Assembly: GCA_963693365.1 (NCBI GenBank)
Contig: CAVNZM010000006.1
Coordinates: 3,100,001-3,164,000, forward strand
Reading direction: 5' to 3'
Source of the DNA: Amoebidium appalachense
Lineage: Eukaryota; Ichthyosporea
Length of the DNA stretch: 64,000 bases
Shown here: positions 50,722 to 64,000 of the stretch, in pieces
Numbering within the stretch: position 1 is the stretch's first letter
Layout of the letters: each line of letters opens with the position of its first letter
Position numbers and translations under genes: made by a program
Notes under the pieces: model-generated
The model's database searches: none
Seen by the model: only the letters and a program-made list of their open reading frames with translations
Told to the model about the DNA's origin: nothing

Positions 50722-52147
50722 GAATCGCATGTGACGTTAGGTCTCTTGCAGGGTTCATTGCTTAGCCCCTTTTTGTTTAACCTATTTATAGATGATTTGG
50801 CTGTCAAGATTTACGCCGAAAACGATGACCCTATTAATAACTTTCCGCCTGCACTTCTCTATGCTGATGATCTGTCCCTCCTTGCCCGTACCCCTAGACG
50901 CCTGCAAAGATTGTTCGATGTAGTGTCAGAGTGGTGCAAGGCAAACCTTATGATCCTTAACATAGACAAATGTGGTGTTCTTGTACCTGATATAGCTAAC
51001 AATTTACACACATTTACATTATCATCTAAACCTGTACCTATAGTTCCAGAATACAAATATCTTGGTGTTCCGGTTGATTCTGTTGGTGTTATGTTTCCCC
51101 ATATGGTCGAAAAGAGGGTAGAGTTGGCTCGTAAGCGGTTAGCTTTCTTCTCGGCTAATATTTTTAAAGACACACCCCTCCATCCTTCTATTAGACTTAC
51201 ATTTATTCGCACTTTTGTCTTCCCGGCATGTGAATATGGTTTACCCCTTCTCACCGCTTGGATCAAGAAAGAGAGAACTAGAGCGCTTAAACCCTTGGCA
51301 AATTTCCTTGAAGCAGAAGTTGCCTCCTTTCTATCTAACAACTGTTGTAAACCTGGGCCTGTAACGCTCTCGATATATGGTCTGGTCCCAATAGCTGCTA
51401 GAGTATCCTATCTCGCGCTGAAATTCAATAAGCACATAAGCCGCTTAAAGAAGTATTTGCCCTCCCACCCTCTCTTCTCTATCCGACCTGTCCCCTCCTC
51501 ACCTCTCCCCTCTTTCCTCCCCTCTCTCTCCCCTTCTCCCCTGGGCACAAATACAAATAAACCCCGCAATAGTGTGTGTGTGACTTTGGACTGCCACTTA
51601 CTTATTAAACATGCACACAATCACAAGATAATCACGCAATATAACAAATGGAAAAAGATACCACACGACACTAGACCCGATGAAAGCATACACCTTGAAA
51701 AACTAAGCCTTATGTCTCGTTCTATATATACTGACCGCCTCAACCATATTGCCAAATATGGCACTCGCAAATGTATAACACCTAAATACATATTACCTTC
51801 CTGTAGAACTGGTCTTTCTCTAGCTGATGGTATTATTGATCAATTACCACGCTTTTACTGTACACGTGCTATACAGTGGAGATCTAATAAGTATAAGGTG
51901 GCATCATTTGCATGCCCAAACAACACACACACACACCAGTTTAACCGGTCATGTATCGCCAAATGTAGTTTGATAGACCACATAATACCGCAACACACAC
52001 ACGTCACATTCACAACAGACACCCAGAAAGATAGCCTACCTGTAAATTACAACATCCTTGATTTTATACTAAACACGCGTAACTACGACCTGTTTATTAG
52101 ATGTATTGATTGGCTTGAGAAACACATCACTACAAAATTATAGCGCA

Positions 52148-52194
<47 letters not shown>

Positions 52195-52226
52195 CCAGCT
52201 GATACCGAGTGTCCCGAGGGGAGCCC

Positions 52227-52271
<45 letters not shown>
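50722..52271 (+). mobile_element. 5'-truncated non-LTR retrotransposon (LINE)
   Basis: Ends in an A-run of about 40 nt (52232-52271) preceded by a CA array. It contains only the 3' part of the reverse transcriptase gene. The left end falls just before the QGS-LSP block of the polymerase, as expected from incomplete reverse transcription. No flanking target duplication was found by eye. Confidence 0.85.
50731..52143 (+). pseudogene. Reverse transcriptase fragment of a LINE
   Basis: About 470 codons remain open. The RT palm blocks GLLQGSLLSPFLFNLFIDDL and LLYADDLSLLA (the YADD catalytic motif) are followed by YKYLGVPVD and the thumb/C-terminal region (YGLPLLTAWIKKERTRA, YGLVPIAARVSYLALKF). The N-terminal fingers, endonuclease and first ORF are missing, so this copy cannot be autonomous. 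It has no start codon of its own; the open frame begins at a GTG that is simply where the truncation lies. An intact frame over 1.4 kb suggests a recent insertion. Confidence 0.88.
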
Positions 52272-52272
<1 letters not shown>

Positions 52273-52466
52273 GGGGAACCCCAACTAATTGATTTCTCCT
52301 TGTAGTCTTTATGGTGTCTCGTAGAGAAAGTAAACCCTGATATATAGTCACCACCCGACATCTATGTACGTGATCATGATATACCGCTGAGGGGATATTC
52401 CGAGAAAAACCCCCCCCCCATACCTGAGACTGGTTCTCTTTGCCTCGAGTAAACAGCGTAAACCCC

Positions 52467-52629
52467 AGATATACATCGAGTCACCCCAGACACGGAAGCC
52501 CCCCAGATCAATAAACATCACGATGTAAATGGGGCTTCCGGGACCTGGCGTCCTCAGTCTTTTCCTTGTCCAAAACACCGACTTTCGTTCGTGTTCAAAT
52601 TCATATTCCCATCATATTTCGATGTCGCA
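52467..52629 (+). repeat. Dispersed direct repeat, copy A
   Basis: Shares AGATATAC-TCGAGTCACCC, CCCCCCAGATCAATAAACAT, AATGGGGCTTCCGGGACCTG and GTTCAAATTCATATTCCCA with 53518-53732. It lies directly after the LINE A-tail region. Confidence 0.85.
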
Positions 52630-53517
52630 TGGTAGCAGAGAAGGAAGGTCTCCCTTGGGGGGTAACCAGGTAAACACGCTTCCACACGCGCGCTCTGCTA
52701 TCATGCTACGATAGCCCATTTTTACGGACGGATGGTCACAGCAGTCCACGTATAACTATGGATACACGAGGATGCATTTGCTTACTTATTCGGACGTCGC
52801 CCGCAATGAGGCCATTTTTTTGCCATTTTTTTGCAACAGCCATAACATTTTTCCTATTGTAGCACACACAACTCGGTTTTCGCACCAGCCCATTTCTCAT
52901 GAGCGCATTATCTTTCCCCATTTTCCACACACGACCACGTGCACAGTGATCGGCAAGTTTTGGTCCTGATACTTTGTGCGTATAAGCAAAGCACGAGAAA
53001 CGCCACCCCCGTGTGCTGCTAATCCCGCATAATGGGTGCCAGCCAGACACTAAGCCCAGCACACGTTTGCCGGAGTGTGTGAGTCTCGGACTTTGCTTGT
53101 GCCCACACAGTGGTTAAGGTCACTACCTGACGATCACTAGAGTCGTGTGTTTTCCTTCAGTCTGAACAGCCGTCGTTTGCGCAAACTTCGTGTATATACC
53201 CAATCACGATATATTTCAACATGTACATCCGAAAGATCTATGTCTGCTTCTCGCTCTTGCTCGCCCCTGCTTACATGTTTTGCTTTTATGTTTTGTACCC
53301 ACGTGAGGTCATCCTCAGAGGCACTGCAGCCCGCCCACGTGTGGTTAGGGGATGGCTTGAAGGTTTGCCTGTCCCTGACATATACACTGTGACGCCCCCC
53401 CCCCTACCCCTAGTATGCATCCACATGCTTATATGTTTGCACCCACGTACTAGCCTTATCCATGTGTGAGGACACGCACTATCCTTCTCTCGTGCGCTTA
53501 ATTAATTCATGTGACGT

Positions 53518-53732
53518 AGATATACTTCGAGTCACCCGAGACACGGATGCCCCCCAGATCAATAAACATCATGATGTAAATGGGGCTTCCGGGACCTGGC
53601 GTCCTCAGTCTTTTCCTTGTCCAAAACATAGTTCTTGTCAACGAAAGCTGTGACCATCCGTCCCCCATCCGACTTTCATCCGTGTTCAAATTCATATTCC
53701 CAATAATTTTCCCATCACATTTCGATGTCGCA
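53518..53732 (+). repeat. Dispersed direct repeat, copy B
   Basis: Second copy of the 52467-52629 unit, carrying an extra segment of about 40 bp (CTGTGACCATCCGTCCCCCA) and a 10-bp insertion near its end. Part of that extra segment is echoed in reverse at 52730. Confidence 0.85.
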
Positions 53733-54359
53733 CGCAGATTCACTTCTATTTATAATTGGACAAAAGATTATTCAGGTGAGCTCTAATCCAATCGGAAGCT
53801 TTGTTTACTTTCTTCCGATTGGGAGAATAAAATCCAGCCTGCCCGGCGGCGGGGCGGCGGCGCCGGCAGGGGCCCCAGGCTGGTTTGTAGGCCTACAAGT
53901 TCACAGACCAGCGCCACCCTGCTACCGTAAACAAAGGGTGTTATCATTAACGCCATCAATGCTACCAACCGCAGAAATAATAACCTAATTAGAACAATAA
54001 CCTATTTGAATTGCAAACTTATCGGTAACATTTCCGCGAGTCACGCGACCCCTGAGACCCGCAGTGATCATGAAGCTCGAGCCTCGGACGTCGACTCTCA
54101 GTCTCATAATTGTCACGTGTACCCGGCGGAGCTGCGCAGTCCCGTGGTTTTCGGCCCTGCGTGCGAAACGAGCTTCATGATTCTGCTATATCGTGAAACA
54201 CATTTCAGAAGAAATATTCTACTGAAGCATGCACATGCATGCAGGGGCAGGGGCCAGGCATCGTCGATTTGTGCCGCAGAATCATTTGTGCGGCACTTGC
54301 CACGGACCACGGTGCACTTGACAAACTTGTGCGGCGTGCCGCCACGATCCAAGATGATG

Positions 54360-54388
54360 ATTGGTTAGGCACACAGGCTTTCGATTGG
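54360..54388 (+). promoter_or_regulatory. Two ATTGG (inverted CCAAT) boxes upstream of MFS gene
   Basis: GATTGG at 54359-54364 and 54383-54388, about 350 bp upstream of the MFS start, 24 bp apart. Confidence 0.35.
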
Positions 54389-54734
54389 CTTTACCCGCAC
54401 CCACTGGAATGCGAATATAGATGGCGCGTGGCAACAGAAATGGCGTTACCTACCTGCAATATTTTCACACTCACACGACACAAGTTGTAGCTCACCAAGT
54501 TTCTCTGGTTCGTTTTATCCTTTCTCAACTTTCGATGTTTCTTTTTCCATGCACCATACGGGATTTCTTTGTAACAAAAGTGGGGTTGTGTGGAAACGAG
54601 TCGTTAACTGTTTTTTCCCTCCCCACAATTAACGAGGACTATTCAGCGAAACATACGTCTAATGGTGATTTACATGAGCTCAACTCTTTTCAAACGGGAA
54701 AACTTGTATGCACTTTCAACATTAGAAAACCATA

Positions 54735-62025
<7,291 letters not shown>

Positions 62026-63624
62026 TAGGCCCCGAAGCATGTAAAGTGTCGCTATGTATTAGGTTAGGAGGCATTGATGTTGGTACTGGAGCTTTATAGG
62101 CCTCGACAAACAGATTAGTATTGAGTATTAGTAGCTACATATATGGAAGCAGAGATCTTTCAGAGCACCATGATGATTATAAACCTAACCCCGCAAGCAT
62201 CAACATGCATCCATCAGGCACTGGCCGGCATGCATGCGCATGATGCGTGCATGCACCTACATCACATAAATGTACGGGCATGCAGCATGACTTTTAATCA
62301 ATAAAAATGCATACAACACTCTTAACGCACGACCGTAAATGAAAAGGCTGTATACGCAATAATAATACTATCACTTTTTATTTTTAAAAAGAGTGTTTTT
62401 GTCTTACCAACACGTGTGCGAAACGTGTAGGACGCCACGAAACACAACTTCTTTGAATGTAGACGAATGGAAAGAAGCAGCCTCTCGATTGCTGTGGCCA
62501 TCCCTATTGGTGGATCTCAAATGTCAATTGGATCTGTGTATTACATAAACCATTATGATTGGGTCGTACCAATTCTACTTCCACAACACCAATCACAAAC
62601 GCATATGCCAATCCTTTTTGATAGCGACGTGCATTCCTTAGGAAATAGGTGGTGCCGTTTAAGCCAATCAGATACTTGAACGTTTTTGATTGGTTGTTGC
62701 CCGAGAGAGAGAATTGGCCAACCACGCGCGACACACAACAACCTTTCAAGTCTTCAAAAGTTGTTGTTTATCAAGCCAGAAAAAACAATTATACAAGCAT
62801 TTGTTCTGAATCGCGCCAGAGAATCAATTTACAATATGTATTTAGACAACACTACAACTGTTTAAGATATAAAAACGAGGACATTGATTGTGCATTCATG
62901 ATACGGTCATATTGGTTGCCCTGTGCATGCATGCCCCGGCCGAGCACGACACGTCTTTGTGCGTGTGGCACCGTACCAATTTGTCCACCGCAGCATGCCA
63001 CAGTCCCGTGCGGCGAGAGCCCAGCCTCTAGTACGCGGTACGGGTCATTATCTCTGCTCGTGCCTGACGGGGTGCACACTTCACGTGTGGTTTTGCCGCT
63101 TAGTACTCTATTAGTTAGTTGGGGATTGACTTGAAACCTCACAAACTGCACATAGTGGGCTAGGCCATTCTGAAACCGGACGGGATTCGAATCATTTTTC
63201 ACATGCGGCACTAATTAGTTGGTTTTCCAATATACTGTGTTAACGACACTGTAGAAACATTTCCGTGACCAGTGCATTTATACAGTAGAGGGTCTCATTC
63301 ACCGTACTTGGCCTATATTCGTATCAACAGTAGTGTGACTCCAAGTGCGTTCCAACAAAAGTTTATGGACTAAGTACTTCATGCCCATATGCATGCACCT
63401 CACGGTCTCACATATCGGGCTGCAAGGTGTGTTGTAGTGATTCAATGTACTTGGCACACCGTCACGTATACGCGTAAAGACTAAAATTATTCACTTATAA
63501 ACATGGAGCTTTCGCTGGCGAAATGAACCAGCGTTGCTACGCTTTAAAAGTTCTGCAAAGATACTGTGACACGACCCATGCATTTTAGCAATAATTAGCC
63601 GTAGCATTAGTGATAGCTAGAAGC
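62026..63624. other. Intergenic region with a CCAAT-rich segment
   Basis: A polyadenylation signal at 62300, then about eight CCAAT/ATTGG motifs clustered at 62510-62720, then unique sequence to the start of the right-edge gene. No exon or RNA gene recognised. Confidence 0.5.
62300..62305 (+). terminator. Polyadenylation signal of MFS gene
   Basis: AATAAA 275 nt after the MFS stop codon. Confidence 0.5.
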
Positions 63625-64000
63625 ATGAACAAAACGCAAAAAGGCAGTGGGCCGGGGTACCTGGGGCTACCTGCGAGCAGCATCTACCCCTTAACCCCAC
63701 CCGAGAGTCCTGTAGGTCAGGAACTCACCGTCGGACCTGGACCCGGTGCAGCGATTCTACCCACACCTACCCTTCATTCTCGCCCACCCCTTCTTGGTCA
63801 GAAGCCCACACTTAGCCCATCCCACACTGGTAGTCAGCGAGGTGCTTTACCACACACAGCCAGTTACGCGCAACAACGACGGTCAGCTCCTTCTGTTAGC
63901 GGACCTCTTCCTTTTACAAATTCACGCTTGCCATCCTCCTATCTACCAACACACAATTTTTCCTTGCGCCGCCATACGGCCACGACAGCCGCTACTTCCA
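63625..64000 (+). CDS. Start of a Pro/Ser-rich protein, cut by the right edge
   Basis: An ATG opens a frame that stays open for 125 codons to the window end. The sequence is low in hydrophobic residues and rich in Pro, Ser, Gly and Thr (IYPLTPPESPVGQ, GPGPGAAILPTPT, YAQQRRSAPSVSG, RRHTATTAATS). This resembles the disordered N-terminus of a larger cytosolic or nuclear regulatory protein. Two RRxS/RRxT basophilic phosphorylation-type sites are present. No domain is reached, so no function is offered. There is no signal peptide. A stop (TAG) lies 4 nt before the ATG in another frame. Codon composition is balanced and unlike the surrounding repeats, which supports real coding sequence. It could contain an intron near the edge. 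Confidence 0.6.
   Translation, partial: MNKTQKGSGPGYLGLPASSIYPLTPPESPVGQELTVGPGPGAAILPTPTLHSRPPLLGQKPTLSPSHTGSQRGALPHTASYAQQRRSAPSVSGPLPFTNSRLPSSYLPTHNFSLRRHTATTAATS

Larger units (their letters stand above)
52272..54734. other. Intergenic region between LINE and MFS gene
   Basis: Contains the two dispersed direct-repeat copies, a GC-rich stretch at 53840-53880, and the upstream region of the MFS gene with two ATTGG boxes. No other exon recognised. Confidence 0.55.

Noticed and set aside
52106-52288. Short frame across the LINE tail and A-run
   Set aside because: It is encoded by a CA array and poly(A).
63180-63215. GGGATTCGAATC, resembling a tRNA T arm
   Set aside because: No flanking stem, anticodon arm or acceptor can be drawn on either strand.

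Overview
This window is nuclear DNA from an intron-rich eukaryote. The evidence is spliced genes with GT..AG introns whose phases join exactly, a eukaryotic tRNA-Thr followed by a T-run, a TATA/CCAAT promoter, AATAAA signals, non-LTR retrotransposon remnants and very many microsatellites. The gene set (a fungal-type GT15 mannosyltransferase, a METTL24-type methyltransferase, TTC13, NSUN5, a Smaug/Vts1-like SAM protein and a plant/protist-type MFS carrier) fits a unicellular opisthokont such as an ichthyosporean-like holozoan. The organism is an inference; a fungus-related or other protist lineage is not excluded.

Layout. About 0.76-4.3 kb (+): GT15 alpha-mannosyltransferase exons, 5' end not seen. 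About 5.0-8.1 kb (+): METTL24/Methyltransf_22-type methyltransferase. 10.1-12.6 kb (-): secreted mucin-like protein with nine small Cys-rich (VWC/pacifastin-like) modules. 15.1-19.4 kb (-): helical protein with a giant Gln-rich tail. 20.5-30.2 kb (-): TTC13-like TPR protein in nine coding exons. 31.6-32.8 kb (-): single-exon SAM-domain protein with a good TATA/CCAAT promoter. 37.4-48.3 kb (+): NSUN5 rRNA m5C methyltransferase, ten exons recognised, first exon missing. 48.8 kb (+): tRNA-Thr(UGU). 50.4-53.7 kb: a repeat nest with micro-palindromes, a SINE-like element, a 5'-truncated LINE and a dispersed direct repeat. 54.7-62.0 kb (+): nine-exon MFS transporter. 63.6 kb to the right edge (+): start of a Pro/Ser-rich protein that runs off the window.

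The genes do not form one pathway. The first two may both act in the secretory route, and NSUN5 and tRNA-Thr both serve translation.

The most unusual content lies in the introns. Many begin with a short donor followed within about 12 nt by a long C tract and end in (CA)nCAG, so the microsatellite itself supplies the 3' splice site. A dispersed repeat of roughly 240 bp that ends in poly(C) occurs at least a dozen times, always in the sense direction of its host gene. A separate family of 22-40-bp palindromes is flanked by 7-9-bp direct repeats, as expected of transposed micro-elements. Four genes show a 1-nt frame break inside a C or G run, which most likely reflects homopolymer errors in the assembly.
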